Source: Flavobacterium ammonificans | GTDB taxonomy: Bacteria > Bacteroidota > Bacteroidia > Flavobacteriales > Flavobacteriaceae | Direction: 5' to 3' | NCBI RefSeq assembly: GCF_020886115.1 | Contig: NZ_AP025185.1 | Coordinates: 310,001 to 374,000 of the forward strand | DNA length: 64,000 bases | Shown: positions 44,449 through 53,292 of the stretch, in pieces | Numbering within the stretch: the first letter of the stretch is position 1 | Layout: the number at the start of each line of letters is the position of its first letter | Notes under the pieces: model-generated | The model's input: the letters and a program-made list of their open reading frames with translations, nothing else | What the model was told of the DNA's origin: nothing | The model's database searches: none | Position numbers and translations under genes: made by a program

Positions 44449-45774
44449 TTAGTTTTGGGATTTATCTTTCACTGGAACATAATCCAACACCATTCTTTGG
44501 TTTGGATTTAAATACTTCTTTGCTACATCCCTAATTTCTTCACGAGTAATAGAATGATACATATCAATTTCAGTATTAATTAAATTCACATCTCCATACA
44601 ACATATGATAGGTTGCCAAATTACTAGCAATTCCCTCAATAGTTGAATTACTATTCACGTATTGATTGTCAAATTGATTTTGTAATTTTTGTAAATCTTT
44701 CTCAGAAATTAACTCCGTTTGAAGTTTTACTATTTCTTCGTCTATTTCACCCAACAGATTAGCCGCAGTAAATGGCGATTGAGGTAAACCATATAATATG
44801 TATGTTCCATAATCTTCTTGACTATAATTGAAAGCTCCTATTTGTAGCGCCATTTTTTTGTCATCTACAATCTTTTTGTACATTCTAGAACTTTTTCCGT
44901 CACTCAAAATAGACGAAATCATATCCAATACTCTAGCTTCACGAGTTTTCATAGATGGTGTTCTGTATGCAGTTACCACCATTGGCAATTGAATGTTTGG
45001 ATCCTCAAAATTAGCTTTGATCGTTTCGGTAATTGGTGCCTCTTCAAAAGTGGCACGTTTAATTGGTGTTCCTTTTGGAATTACCCCAAAATATTTTTGA
45101 ATCCATTCTTTAGCTTGTTCTGGTTTGAAATCTCCAGCAACAACTAAAACCGCATTGTTTGGAATGTAGAATTTTTTATTAAACGCTTGGAATTCCTCTA
45201 GCTTAGCTGCGTCTAAATGTTCCATAGAACCAATAGTGGTCCATCGGTATGGATGGTTTTTAAACATATTCTTCTTTACTTGCGGAATTAATTGTCCGTA
45301 AGGACTATTGTCATAACGCAATCTTTTCTCTTCCTTAACCACCTCATTTTGAGTATCAACTCCTATTTGATTGATTACTGGATGTAATAAACGCTCTGCT
45401 TCCATCCATAAACCTAACTCTAAATTGTTAGAAGGAAAAACCTCGTAATAATAGGTTCTATCTTCAGTAGTATTAGCATTATTTACACCACCGTTACTGG
45501 TAACAATTTTAAACCACTCGCCACGTTTAATGTTTTCAGTTCCTTCAAACAACAAATGTTCAAAAAAGTGAGCAAAACCGGTTCGGTCTGGTTGTTCGTC
45601 TTTAGCACCTACGTGGTACATTACCGAAGTAACCACCGTCGGAGCCGAAGGATCGTTGTGCAAAATTACGTGCAATCCATTGTCTAAGTTGTACTCTTCA
45701 AAAGCAACTTTCTGAGCAGAAGCAACTCCTCCCAGCATCAATGCAGCACTCAACATCATGATAGATTTTTTCAT
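44449..45774 (-). CDS. Catalytic M16 family metallopeptidase
   Basis: The 441-residue protein has a signal peptide (about 1-20) and the inverted zinc motif HFFEH at residues 69-73. The distal Glu ligand lies in NEVVKEEKRLRYDN. It is the active half of a two-gene M16 pair, as in mitochondrial processing peptidase-like and PqqF-like systems. The cargo is unknown. Confidence 0.93.
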   Translation of the reverse strand: MKKSIMMLSAALMLGGVASAQKVAFEEYNLDNGLHVILHNDPSAPTVVTSVMYHVGAKDEQPDRTGFAHFFEHLLFEGTENIKRGEWFKIVTSNGGVNNANTTEDRTYYYEVFPSNNLELGLWMEAERLLHPVINQIGVDTQNEVVKEEKRLRYDNSPYGQLIPQVKKNMFKNHPYRWTTIGSMEHLDAAKLEEFQAFNKKFYIPNNAVLVVAGDFKPEQAKEWIQKYFGVIPKGTPIKRATFEEAPITETIKANFEDPNIQLPMVVTAYRTPSMKTREARVLDMISSILSDGKSSRMYKKIVDDKKMALQIGAFNYSQEDYGTYILYGLPQSPFTAANLLGEIDEEIVKLQTELISEKDLQKLQNQFDNQYVNSNSTIEGIASNLATYHMLYGDVNLINTEIDMYHSITREEIRDVAKKYLNPNQRMVLDYVPVKDKSQN

Positions 45775-45968
45775 AAAGATTAATAATTTAAAGTTAGATT
45801 TAGGTTTTAATACTCCTAAGGAATTCTAATTAGATACTCTCAAGAAACTATTGTTACATCAAAAATAGTTTTTTTTATTTAGTATTTCTAAAACTCAACC
45901 ATTTTGATAAATAATTAACATCCGTTTTTTAGCAAATACAGGATCCAAAAACTTTTTATTCAGAGAGA

Positions 45969-45998
45969 TTGCACAGTAAATTATTAATTGTATATTTG
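45969..45998 (+). promoter_or_regulatory. rplU-rpmA promoter
   Basis: TTG 45969-45971, a 19-nt spacer and TATATTTG 45991-45998 match the consensus, giving a leader of about 25 nt before rplU. Confidence 0.8.
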
Positions 45999-46028
45999 CA
46001 ACCTTAAAATTAATAAAAACAATTTCGT

Positions 46029-46472
46029 ATGTATGCAATCGTAGAGATAGCAGGGCAACAATTCAAAGTAAGCAAAGACTTAAAGGTTTATGTTCACCGT
46101 TTGGCTAACGAAGAAGGTTCAAAAGTTTCTTTTGACAAAGTTCTTTTAGTAGATGACAAAGGTAATGTAACTTTAGGCGCCCCAGCTATAGAAGGTGCTT
46201 CTGTAGAAGCTAAAGTGTTACAACACTTAAAAGGAGACAAAGTTATCATTTTCAAAAAGAAAAGAAGAAAAGGGTACAAAAAGAGAAACGGTCACAGACA
46301 ATATCTTACTCAAATTGTAATTGAAGGTATTACAGTAGGTGGAGCTAAAAAAGCTGCAGCACCTAAAAAAGAAAAAGTAGTAGCTGAAGCGCCAGCAACT
46401 GAGGAAGCTAAACCAGCTCCAAAAGCTAAAAAGGCAGCTCCAAAAGCTAAAAAAGAAGATACTAAAGAATAA
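46029..46472 (+). CDS. rplU: Ribosomal protein bL21
   Basis: The 147-residue L21 begins MYAIVEIAGQQFKVSKDLKV and includes IIFKKKRRKGYKKRNGHRQ in the conserved region. The final 45 residues are a Lys/Ala/Pro-rich extension (KAKKAAPKAKK) absent from E. coli L21. It is followed by rpmA after 25 nt, the near-universal order. Confidence 0.97.
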   Translation: MYAIVEIAGQQFKVSKDLKVYVHRLANEEGSKVSFDKVLLVDDKGNVTLGAPAIEGASVEAKVLQHLKGDKVIIFKKKRRKGYKKRNGHRQYLTQIVIEGITVGGAKKAAAPKKEKVVAEAPATEEAKPAPKAKKAAPKAKKEDTKE

Positions 46473-46497
46473 TTAACAATATTAAAACCAATACGTC

Positions 46498-46758
46498 ATG
46501 GCTCACAAGAAAGGTGTCGGTAGTTCGAAGAATGGTAGAGAATCAGAATCAAAACGTTTAGGCGTTAAGATTTTTGGTGGTCAAGCTGCTATTGCTGGAA
46601 ACATCATCGTAAGACAAAGAGGTTCTAAACACAATCCAGGTGAAAACGTTTACATCAGTAAAGATCACACACTACACGCAAGAGTAGATGGAGTTGTTAA
46701 GTTCCAAAAGAAAAGAGATAACAAATCATACGTTTCTATCCTTCCATTCGAAGCATAA
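46498..46758 (+). CDS. rpmA: Ribosomal protein bL27
   Basis: The 86-residue L27 starts [20 protein letters not shown] and carries [20 protein letters not shown]. No cleavable Firmicutes-type N-terminal extension is present, so the basic N-terminus can reach the peptidyl-transferase centre directly. It is the last gene of the unit. Confidence 0.98.
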   Translation: MAHKKGVGSSKNGRESESKRLGVKIFGGQAAIAGNIIVRQRGSKHNPGENVYISKDHTLHARVDGVVKFQKKRDNKSYVSILPFEA

Positions 46759-46781
46759 TCTGTACGATTTTATAGATCATT

Positions 46782-46813
46782 AAAAAACCTGTTTCTCACG
46801 AAACAGGTTTTTT
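46782..46813 (+). terminator. Terminator of rplU-rpmA
   Basis: AAAAAACCTGTTTC and GAAACAGGTTTTTT form a 14-bp stem around TCAC. Confidence 0.92.
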
Positions 46814-46842
46814 TGTTTAAAATTAAAACAGTGTCAAAAATA

Positions 46843-46872
46843 AAAAACCCTTACATTGCTGTAAGGGTTTTT
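46843..46872 (-). terminator. Terminator of ahcY
   Basis: AAAAACCCTTAC and GTAAGGGTTTTT form a 12-bp stem around ATTGCT, 43 nt beyond the ahcY stop. Confidence 0.88.
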
Positions 46873-46914
46873 CAATCTAAAAATCTAACTTTATAAAAAG
46901 TCTAAGCCGTCTGA

Positions 46915-48231
46915 CTAATATCTATAGTATTCTGGTTTGAATGGTCCTTGAACCTCCACACCAATGTAAGCTGCTTGCTCTGGACGCAATGTCTCTAATT
47001 CTACGCCTAATTTAGCCAAGTGTAAAGCCGCTACTTTTTCATCTAAATGTTTTGGTAACATGTACACCTCATTATTATAAGCCGCACTGTTTTTCCATAA
47101 TTCTATTTGTGCCAAAGTCTGGTTTGTAAATGAGTTACTCATCACAAAACTTGGGTGACCTGTAGCACAACCTAAGTTTACCAAACGACCTTCGGCCAAG
47201 ATGATAATATCTTTTCCGTTTACGTTGTAAATATCTACTTGAGGTTTCACTTCGTTTTTAGTATGACCAAAGTTTTTGTTCAACCAAGCCATATCAATTT
47301 CGTTATCAAAGTGTCCAATGTTACATACAATCGTTTTGTCTCTCATTTGTTCGAAGTGAGAACCTAAAACAATATCTTTATTTCCAGTAGTAGTAATGAT
47401 AATATCAGCAGTTCCAATAACTGTATTCAATTTCTTTACTTCAAAACCGTCCATTGCTGCTTGTAAAGCGCAAATTGGATCGATTTCAGTTACCGTTACA
47501 ATAGAACCTGCACCTCTAAATGAAGCTGCTGTTCCTTTTCCTACGTCACCGTATCCGCAAACAATTACTCTTTTTCCAGCCAACATAATATCAGTTGCTC
47601 TTCTAACTGCATCAACAGCTGATTCTTTACATCCGTATTTGTTGTCAAATTTCGATTTAGTAACAGAGTCATTTACGTTAATAGCTGGCATTGGTAATGT
47701 TCCTGCTTTTACTCTTTCGTATAATCTATGTACTCCTGTTGTAGTTTCTTCAGACAATCCTTTGATTCCTTCTACTAAATGAGGGTAACGATCAATAACC
47801 ATATTAGTCAAATCACCACCATCGTCCAAAATCATGTTCAATGGTTTTCTATCTTCACCAAAGAATAAAGTTTGTTCAATACACCAGTCAAAATCTTCTT
47901 CATTCAAACCTTTCCAAGCATACACTTGAATTCCAGCAGCAGCAATAGCAGCAGCAGCCTGATCTTGAGTAGAGAAAATATTACAAGAAGACCAAGTCAC
48001 CTCAGCTCCCAATGCAATTAAAGTTTCAATCAAAACCGCAGTTTGAATGGTCATATGCAAGCATCCTGCAATACGAGCCCCTTTTAATGGTTGTTCGGCT
48101 GCATATTCTGCACGAAGTGCCATTAATCCAGGCATTTCAGCTTCTGCTAATTCAATTTCTTTTCTTCCCCAAGCCGCTAGAGAAATGTCTTTTACTTTGT
48201 AAGCCACATAAGGCATCGTTGCTGTACTCAT
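46915..48231 (-). CDS. ahcY: Adenosylhomocysteinase
   Basis: The 438-residue NAD-dependent enzyme hydrolyses S-adenosylhomocysteine to homocysteine and adenosine. Features: [54 protein letters not shown], the NAD loop [20 protein letters not shown] and the C-terminal KPEYYRY that completes the partner subunit's NAD site. It is monocistronic. No SAH-riboswitch-like structure is evident in the 240-nt leader. Confidence 0.98.
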   Translation of the reverse strand: MSTATMPYVAYKVKDISLAAWGRKEIELAEAEMPGLMALRAEYAAEQPLKGARIAGCLHMTIQTAVLIETLIALGAEVTWSSCNIFSTQDQAAAAIAAAGIQVYAWKGLNEEDFDWCIEQTLFFGEDRKPLNMILDDGGDLTNMVIDRYPHLVEGIKGLSEETTTGVHRLYERVKAGTLPMPAINVNDSVTKSKFDNKYGCKESAVDAVRRATDIMLAGKRVIVCGYGDVGKGTAASFRGAGSIVTVTEIDPICALQAAMDGFEVKKLNTVIGTADIIITTTGNKDIVLGSHFEQMRDKTIVCNIGHFDNEIDMAWLNKNFGHTKNEVKPQVDIYNVNGKDIIILAEGRLVNLGCATGHPSFVMSNSFTNQTLAQIELWKNSAAYNNEVYMLPKHLDEKVAALHLAKLGVELETLRPEQAAYIGVEVQGPFKPEYYRY

Positions 48232-48373
48232 TTATAGTATATTTGTTATTGTAAAAATTTTTGCAAAATTACATAATAACTTATGATTTTAAAAACATTC
48301 CCCTACATTTATGAATTGTTTAGGGCGCTAATCTTTTAAAAATCAACAAAATAATTGAAATTCATTTCTTTTT

Positions 48374-48460
48374 GGAGCTATTCCCGCCATTCGCTTTATC
48401 TTTGCTACTGCCTTCAAGAGCCTCAGTCAGCAACAAAGGATGTCGCTACTGTCGGGGCTA
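48374..48460 (+). repeat. Dispersed ~88-bp repeat, copy 2
   Basis: This segment begins GGAGCTATTCCCGCC and ends ACTGTCGGGGCTA. It aligns with the inverse of 36384-36471 at about three-quarters identity. It contains TATCTTTG (48397-48404) with a TTG 22 nt upstream, so the repeat may also supply a promoter. It overlaps the longer reading frame of the following gene, which argues against that longer start. Confidence 0.8.
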
Positions 48461-48475
48461 AAACACGTTTTCGGT

Positions 48476-49153
48476 ATGCCATTGTATAAAACTATTCAAC
48501 ACAATTCCAACACACAAATCCTGATTTGGAACATCACCGAATCCTTCGAACAATTGAACCAAGAAGTCCAATTGAACGAAAAAAGTCAATTGCGACTCAA
48601 CGGTATGAAATCCGAGATGCACCAACGTGCTTTTCTGAGCGTGCGCAAATTATTAGAGTTAGCAGGTTATTCGGATTTTGATTTGGAATATGATGAATTT
48701 GGAAAACCACATTTACATTCCAAAAATCGTCACACTGAGTTTACCGAAGTGTCGATTACCCATTCCCATCATTTTTCGGCCATCATTGTAAGTAACGAAG
48801 CTGTTGGGATCGACATCGAAATGCAACGCGAAAAAATTTTGAAAATCGCTCATAAATTTGTCAATGACGAAGAATTGAGCCGACTTCAGAAAACAGACCT
48901 TACCGATTATATCAAAAAACTAACCGTAAAATGGGGAGCTAAAGAAGCTCTTTTTAAAATTAAAAATGAAAAAGGAATCAGTTTTAAAGACCATATTCAA
49001 GTAGTTCCTTTCGAATTAAACCAAACTCAAACTACAGCCGATTTAAATTTTAATGGAGCCAAACAAAAATTCAACATCCATTTTTCAGAATTGGATGCTA
49101 ATTTTACACTAGTATATGCTTTTGAGAATAACGACACAATTCAAGAACATTAA
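48476..49153 (+). CDS. 4'-phosphopantetheinyl transferase superfamily protein
   Basis: The 225-residue Sfp-type enzyme transfers phosphopantetheine to carrier proteins. It has FGKPHLHS, ITHSHHFSAIIVSNEAVGID with the metal-binding Asp/Glu (GIDIE), and KWGAKEALFK (WxxKEA). The start MPLYKTIQ is preferred because the preceding codons lie inside a repeat element. It leads directly into pnuC (2-nt gap). Confidence 0.9.
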   Translation: MPLYKTIQHNSNTQILIWNITESFEQLNQEVQLNEKSQLRLNGMKSEMHQRAFLSVRKLLELAGYSDFDLEYDEFGKPHLHSKNRHTEFTEVSITHSHHFSAIIVSNEAVGIDIEMQREKILKIAHKFVNDEELSRLQKTDLTDYIKKLTVKWGAKEALFKIKNEKGISFKDHIQVVPFELNQTQTTADLNFNGAKQKFNIHFSELDANFTLVYAFENNDTIQEH

Positions 49154-49155
49154 TT

Positions 49156-49788
49156 ATGATAGAATTCTTCTTTTCGCAATATAAAGACTATCAAACCTAC
49201 GACATTGTTTTAGAAATAATTGCCGTTATTTTAGGAATTGCCAGTGTTTGGTATGCTAAAAAGGATAATATTTTAGTATTCCCAACCGGTATGATTAGCA
49301 CGTTTATTTATGTGTATCTGCTTTGGAAATGGACCCTTTGGGGAGACATGATGATTAACGGCTACTACTTTACTATGAGTGTATACGGTTGGTATTGTTG
49401 GACACGAAAAAAAGATGGCATTGTTGAATTTCCTATTTCTGTCATTTCGAATGCCGAGAAGCGTATGTCCCTATTTATATTTATCTTTACTACCGCATTT
49501 GTAGTCGCGGTTTATCTTTATTTTGATAAGTTTAATACATGGTATGCCTATGTAGATACATTTGTTACCGGAATTTTCTTTATTGGAATGTGGCTTATGG
49601 CCAAACGTAAAATAGAAAATTGGGTATTTTGGATTATTGGAGATCTAGTCTCAATTCCTTTATATTTTGGTAAAGGATTATTCTTTACAAGTTTTCAATA
49701 TGTAGTATTTACAATTGTTGCCGTATACGGCTATTTAGAATGGAAGAAAACCTTAAACAGCTCCCAACAGGCGCTAAAAGAATACTAA
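49156..49788 (+). CDS. pnuC: PnuC family vitamin transporter
   Basis: The 210-residue protein has seven to eight membrane helices with the PnuC pattern: VLEIIAVILGIASVWYAKKD, GMISTFIYVYLLWKWTLWGD and YGWYCWTRKK. PnuC carries nicotinamide riboside, while PnuT relatives carry thiamine. A ribosylnicotinamide-kinase-like gene overlaps its end, favouring nicotinamide riboside. The nearby TPP riboswitch locus leaves thiamine as an alternative. Confidence 0.85.
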   Translation: MIEFFFSQYKDYQTYDIVLEIIAVILGIASVWYAKKDNILVFPTGMISTFIYVYLLWKWTLWGDMMINGYYFTMSVYGWYCWTRKKDGIVEFPISVISNAEKRMSLFIFIFTTAFVVAVYLYFDKFNTWYAYVDTFVTGIFFIGMWLMAKRKIENWVFWIIGDLVSIPLYFGKGLFFTSFQYVVFTIVAVYGYLEWKKTLNSSQQALKEY

Positions 49789-50369
49789 AAATTGCCTTAT
49801 TTGGTCCCGAAAGTACCGGCAAAACAACCTTGGCAAAACAATTGGCAGAATACTACCAAACTGATTGGGTTCCTGAATTTGCACGCGACTATCTTCAAGA
49901 AAAATGGGACAAACACCAAGCCATTTGTGATGTAAATGATATGTTACCTATTGCTTACGGCCAAACCCAACTCGAAAACGAAAAAATGGCAACAGCCAAT
50001 CAGTATCTGTTTTGCGATACCAATTTAATGGTGACCAAAGTTTTCTCCGAAGTATATTACAACTATTGCGATCCTCTGTTAGACCAAGCAGCTCGCGAAC
50101 ACGAATACGATTTGTTTTTCTTAACCAATATCGATGTGCCGTGGGAGAAAGATGATTTGCGAGACAAACCTGAAGGTCGTGAAACAGTTTTTAGCGTTTT
50201 CAAACAATCCTTAATTGACAACAACAAACCATTCATTACCCTTTCTGGCGATGCTAGTTTACGACTTAAAAAAGCAGTTTCTATAATTGATGACTTAACC
50301 GTTGCATTACAAAATGGGCAAACTTCACTAGAATTTGTTCAAATGTATCTTAACGGAATTAATAAATAA
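49740..50369 (+). CDS. NadR-like ATP-binding kinase (ribosylnicotinamide kinase domain)
   Basis: The 209-residue protein has a P-loop near the N-terminus (IALFGPESTGKTTLAKQLAE), then VPEFARDYLQEKW and LFFLTNIDVPWEKDDLRDKP, as in the C-terminal kinase domain of NadR. The adenylyltransferase and DNA-binding parts of NadR are absent. It overlaps pnuC by 49 nt, so import and phosphorylation are probably coupled (trapping by phosphorylation). Confidence 0.85.
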   Translation: MEENLKQLPTGAKRILKIALFGPESTGKTTLAKQLAEYYQTDWVPEFARDYLQEKWDKHQAICDVNDMLPIAYGQTQLENEKMATANQYLFCDTNLMVTKVFSEVYYNYCDPLLDQAAREHEYDLFFLTNIDVPWEKDDLRDKPEGRETVFSVFKQSLIDNNKPFITLSGDASLRLKKAVSIIDDLTVALQNGQTSLEFVQMYLNGINK

Positions 50370-50440
50370 TCCTTATTTTTAATTAAGAAACATTAAGCAT
50401 AAAATCCTTAGAGCCTTTGGGCCTTCGTGGCAGAAAAAAA

Positions 50441-50845
50441 ATGAACAGAGAACAACTTTTTACCGAACTTAGTTTTAAAGCCGTTCGCAGTAGTGGAGCG
50501 GGCGGGCAAAACGTGAATAAAGTTTCTTCAAAAGTCGTTCTAACTTTTGATATTCCAAAATCACAAGGACTTTCAGAAGAAGAAAAAACACTATTGGCTA
50601 ATAATCTCAGTTCACGATTAACTTCAGAAAACGTTTTAATTTTAAACTGTGACGAAGACCGTAGCCAACTCAAAAACAAGGAAATTGTAATCAAACGCTT
50701 TTTTGAATTAGTAAAAAAAGGGCTTTTTGTACCCAAAGAGCGAAAAGCAACCAAAATTCCTAAAGCCGCCATCCGAAAAAGAATAAAAGACAAAAAAAGT
50801 CTTGGCGAAATTAAAAAATCAAGGAGAAAACCTGATTTAGATTAG
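50441..50845 (+). CDS. arfB: Peptidyl-tRNA hydrolase ArfB (YaeJ-like)
   Basis: The 134-residue protein (start MNREQLFTEL) carries the release-factor GGQ motif in SSGAGGQNVNKVSSKV. A basic C-terminal tail (KRIKDKKSLGEIKKSRRKP) in known ArfB proteins enters the empty mRNA channel of stalled ribosomes. It rescues non-stop complexes. The short length excludes RF1/RF2. It lies 70 nt after the kinase gene. Confidence 0.93.
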   Translation: MNREQLFTELSFKAVRSSGAGGQNVNKVSSKVVLTFDIPKSQGLSEEEKTLLANNLSSRLTSENVLILNCDEDRSQLKNKEIVIKRFFELVKKGLFVPKERKATKIPKAAIRKRIKDKKSLGEIKKSRRKPDLD

Positions 50846-50880
50846 CTATTTTGCCGCAAAGACACAAGGACTCAAAGTTT
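50846..50880. repeat. CACAAGG/ACTCAAAG-type repeat word
   Basis: GCCGCAAAGACACAAGGACT followed by CAAAGTTT resembles the words at 58009-58128 (CACTAAGGCTCAAAG). It is likely a fragment of a dispersed flavobacterial intergenic repeat. Confidence 0.35.
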
Positions 50881-50903
50881 GATTTTGAATTTTTAAATTG
50901 ATA

Positions 50904-50933
50904 TTGTAATTGCCGTTTTTAGTTTTATCTTTG
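50904..50933 (+). promoter_or_regulatory. Promoter of the TPP-riboswitch transcript
   Basis: TTG 50904-50906, a 19-nt spacer and TATCTTTG 50926-50933 match the consensus and place the start of transcription just before the aptamer. Confidence 0.8.
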
Positions 50934-50938
50934 CATCG

Positions 50939-51012
50939 TCTCACGGGGTGCTCTAAATAACGAGCTGAGATTATACCCAATGAACCTGGGCAGGTAATGC
51001 TGCTAAGGGAAA
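50939..51012 (+). promoter_or_regulatory. TPP (THI-box) riboswitch
   Basis: The conserved thiamine-pyrophosphate aptamer blocks occur in order: ACGGGGTGC, GAGCTGAGA, ATACCC, TGAACCTGGGCAGGTAATGC and AAGGGA. A single promoter precedes it, and a TonB-dependent receptor gene follows. TPP binding should reduce receptor expression, implying a thiamine-related ligand. Confidence 0.95.
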
Positions 51013-51097
51013 AGCAAATCATACATTTAAAGTGCACGTTAAATTATGGTTTGGAGTAACCAATTTATTTATTAACTAAGAATAATTTACCCCTGTT

Positions 51098-51119
51098 ATT
51101 CGTAATTTTTTTTACGAAT
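51098..51119 (+). promoter_or_regulatory. Start-codon hairpin, candidate riboswitch expression platform
   Basis: ATTCGTAA (51098-51105) and TTACGAAT (51112-51119) form an 8-bp stem with a six-T loop. The second arm includes the A and U of the receptor's AUG (51118-51120). Folding would hide the start codon, consistent with translational control. Confidence 0.6.
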
Positions 51120-53253
51120 GAAAAATGTATTATTCAAAACGAGTCAAAAGCAATTATTTTTAGGCTCTTTCCTATTGTTTGCTTTAGCAACATTCTCACA
51201 AGAAAAGCTAAAAGACACAACAAAGGTGAATCAACTCGATGAAGTATTAGTTTCAGCAATTCGAGTAACCTCTAAAACTCCTGTTAGTTTTAGCAACCTT
51301 TCCCAAAAGGAAATTAAGACCCGTAATTTAGGGCAAGACATTCCTATTTTAATGAACTATATGCCGTCAGTGGTAACTACTTCTGATGCTGGAAATGGAG
51401 TGGGTTACACCGGGATTCGTGTTCGTGGAAGCGATGCAACTCGTGTCAATGTAACCATCAACGGAATTCCGTACAACGATTCAGAAAGTCATGGAACATT
51501 TTGGGTCAATATGCCTGACTTTGCCTCTTCACTTCAGAGCATTCAATTACAGCGTGGGGTTGGAACTTCTACCAATGGTGCAGGAGCTTTTGGCGCCAGC
51601 TTGAATATGCTAACTGATTCCTATTCAGAGAAAGCGTATGGGGAAATCTCGAATTCATTTGGTAGTTTCAATACTAGGAAACATACTGTGAAATTCAGCA
51701 CGGGCTTACTCAACGATCGATTTGAAATAGCCGGACGATTGTCTAAATTGGAATCAGATGGTTATATTGACAGAGCAAGTTCGGATTTAAAATCCTATTT
51801 CTTACAAGGAACTTATGTTGGTAAAACAAGTTTGATAAAAGCACTTGTTTTTGGCGGAAATGAAAAAACCTACCAATCGTGGAATGGAATAGACGGAGAA
51901 ACATTGTTGACTAATAGAACTTTTAATTCGGCTGGAATATTCACTGACGAAACAGGACAAACACGTTTTTATGACAATGAAACGGACAATTACCAACAAG
52001 ATCACTACCAATTGCATTGGAATGAAAGAGTATCCGAAAACTGGAATACGAATCTTGCATTTCACTACACTAAAGGAAGAGGCTACTTTGAAAACTATAA
52101 AGAAGATGCTAATTTTAGTGAATATGGTTTAAATCCCTTTACAATCAGTGGTTCAACTATGAATACAACCGACCTAGTTCGTCGAAAATGGTTGGATAAT
52201 GATTTTTACGGAACCACATTCTCTGCCAATTATGAGTCCGAAAAAGTAGATTTGTTTTTGGGGGGAGGAATTAATAAATATGAGGGTGATCACTTCGGAA
52301 ACGTAATTTGGGCTCGCTTTGCTTCGCAATCAGAATTAGGCGATCGCTATTATGATGATGTAGCAACAAAAACGGACGGTAATTTATACTCCAAAATCAA
52401 CTACCAAGCTACTACAAAATTAAGCCTATTTGGTGATGTACAAATTAGAAACGTACACTACAGAGCCAATGCTATTGAAACAGGATTAGTGAATGATAGC
52501 TTTACTTTTTTTAATCCAAAGGCTGGATTAAACTATACTGTAAATAGTAATAGTAATTTGTATTTCTCATTTGCTAGAGCTAACAGAGAGCCTAATAGAT
52601 CAGATTATATTGGAGGCAATGTGAGACCAGAACAATTAAATGATTACGAATTAGGTTGGCGATTTGCCTCAGACAAATTTCAATTGAATTCTAACTTCTA
52701 CTATATGGCGTACCGAGACCAATTGATCTTAACTGGAACCCTTGATGATGTAGGAAATCCGATTCGCTCTAATAGTGAGAAAAGTTTTCGTTTAGGATTA
52801 GAAGTTGATGCGAATTGGATGTTCAGCGAGCAGCTTAGTGTGCGTCCTAATTTTACCCTAAGCCGCAATAAAAATATCGACTTAAATGTTGACGGACAAA
52901 ATTTTGGCACCACAGACATCTCTTTTTCTCCTTCATTAATTGCAGGAAATAGCATTATTTATAAACCCGTAAATCAAGTTCAAATCGTTTGGTTGCAAAA
53001 ATATGTGGGTTCACAATTTATGAATAATATAGAATCATCAGTTGCTAAACTTGATGCCTATTTCGTAAACGATTTAAACATTTCTTATGAAATAAAACCG
53101 AAAACGATCTTTAAAACAATTGAATTCAATGCTTTAATCAACAATATCTTCAACCAAAAATATGTATCTAACGGTTATATGTGGGACATCTATCCTTATT
53201 ACTACCCTCAAGCAGGAACTAATTTTTTGGCGGGAGTTACTTTTAAATTCTAG
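51118..53253 (+). CDS. TPP-regulated TonB-dependent receptor, likely for thiamine compounds
   Basis: The 711-residue outer membrane receptor has a signal peptide (ending ATFSQ). It has a TonB-box-like N-terminus (QLDEVLVSAIR), a plug (SFSNLSQKEIKTRNLGQDIP, GYTGIRVRGSDATRVNVTIN) and a barrel ending NFLAGVTFKF. Length and lack of a CarboxypepD_reg domain distinguish it from the receptor at 25-28 kb. The TPP riboswitch directly upstream argues for uptake of thiamine or a precursor. It is monocistronic, closed by a terminator. Confidence 0.93.
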   Translation: MKNVLFKTSQKQLFLGSFLLFALATFSQEKLKDTTKVNQLDEVLVSAIRVTSKTPVSFSNLSQKEIKTRNLGQDIPILMNYMPSVVTTSDAGNGVGYTGIRVRGSDATRVNVTINGIPYNDSESHGTFWVNMPDFASSLQSIQLQRGVGTSTNGAGAFGASLNMLTDSYSEKAYGEISNSFGSFNTRKHTVKFSTGLLNDRFEIAGRLSKLESDGYIDRASSDLKSYFLQGTYVGKTSLIKALVFGGNEKTYQSWNGIDGETLLTNRTFNSAGIFTDETGQTRFYDNETDNYQQDHYQLHWNERVSENWNTNLAFHYTKGRGYFENYKEDANFSEYGLNPFTISGSTMNTTDLVRRKWLDNDFYGTTFSANYESEKVDLFLGGGINKYEGDHFGNVIWARFASQSELGDRYYDDVATKTDGNLYSKINYQATTKLSLFGDVQIRNVHYRANAIETGLVNDSFTFFNPKAGLNYTVNSNSNLYFSFARANREPNRSDYIGGNVRPEQLNDYELGWRFASDKFQLNSNFYYMAYRDQLILTGTLDDVGNPIRSNSEKSFRLGLEVDANWMFSEQLSVRPNFTLSRNKNIDLNVDGQNFGTTDISFSPSLIAGNSIIYKPVNQVQIVWLQKYVGSQFMNNIESSVAKLDAYFVNDLNISYEIKPKTIFKTIEFNALINNIFNQKYVSNGYMWDIYPYYYPQAGTNFLAGVTFKF

Positions 53254-53263
53254 ATTATTTTTG

Positions 53264-53291
53264 AAAATCCTGGCAGCAATGTCAGGATTTT
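53264..53291. terminator. Bidirectional terminator after the receptor
   Basis: AAAATCCTG and CAGGATTTT form a 9-bp outer stem with a short internal extension, followed by T runs; it separates convergent genes. Confidence 0.75.
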
Positions 53292-53292
53292 T

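Noticed and set aside
48232..48373. SAH or SAM riboswitch upstream of ahcY
   Set aside because: No conserved aptamer blocks or stable paired elements could be recognised in the leader.
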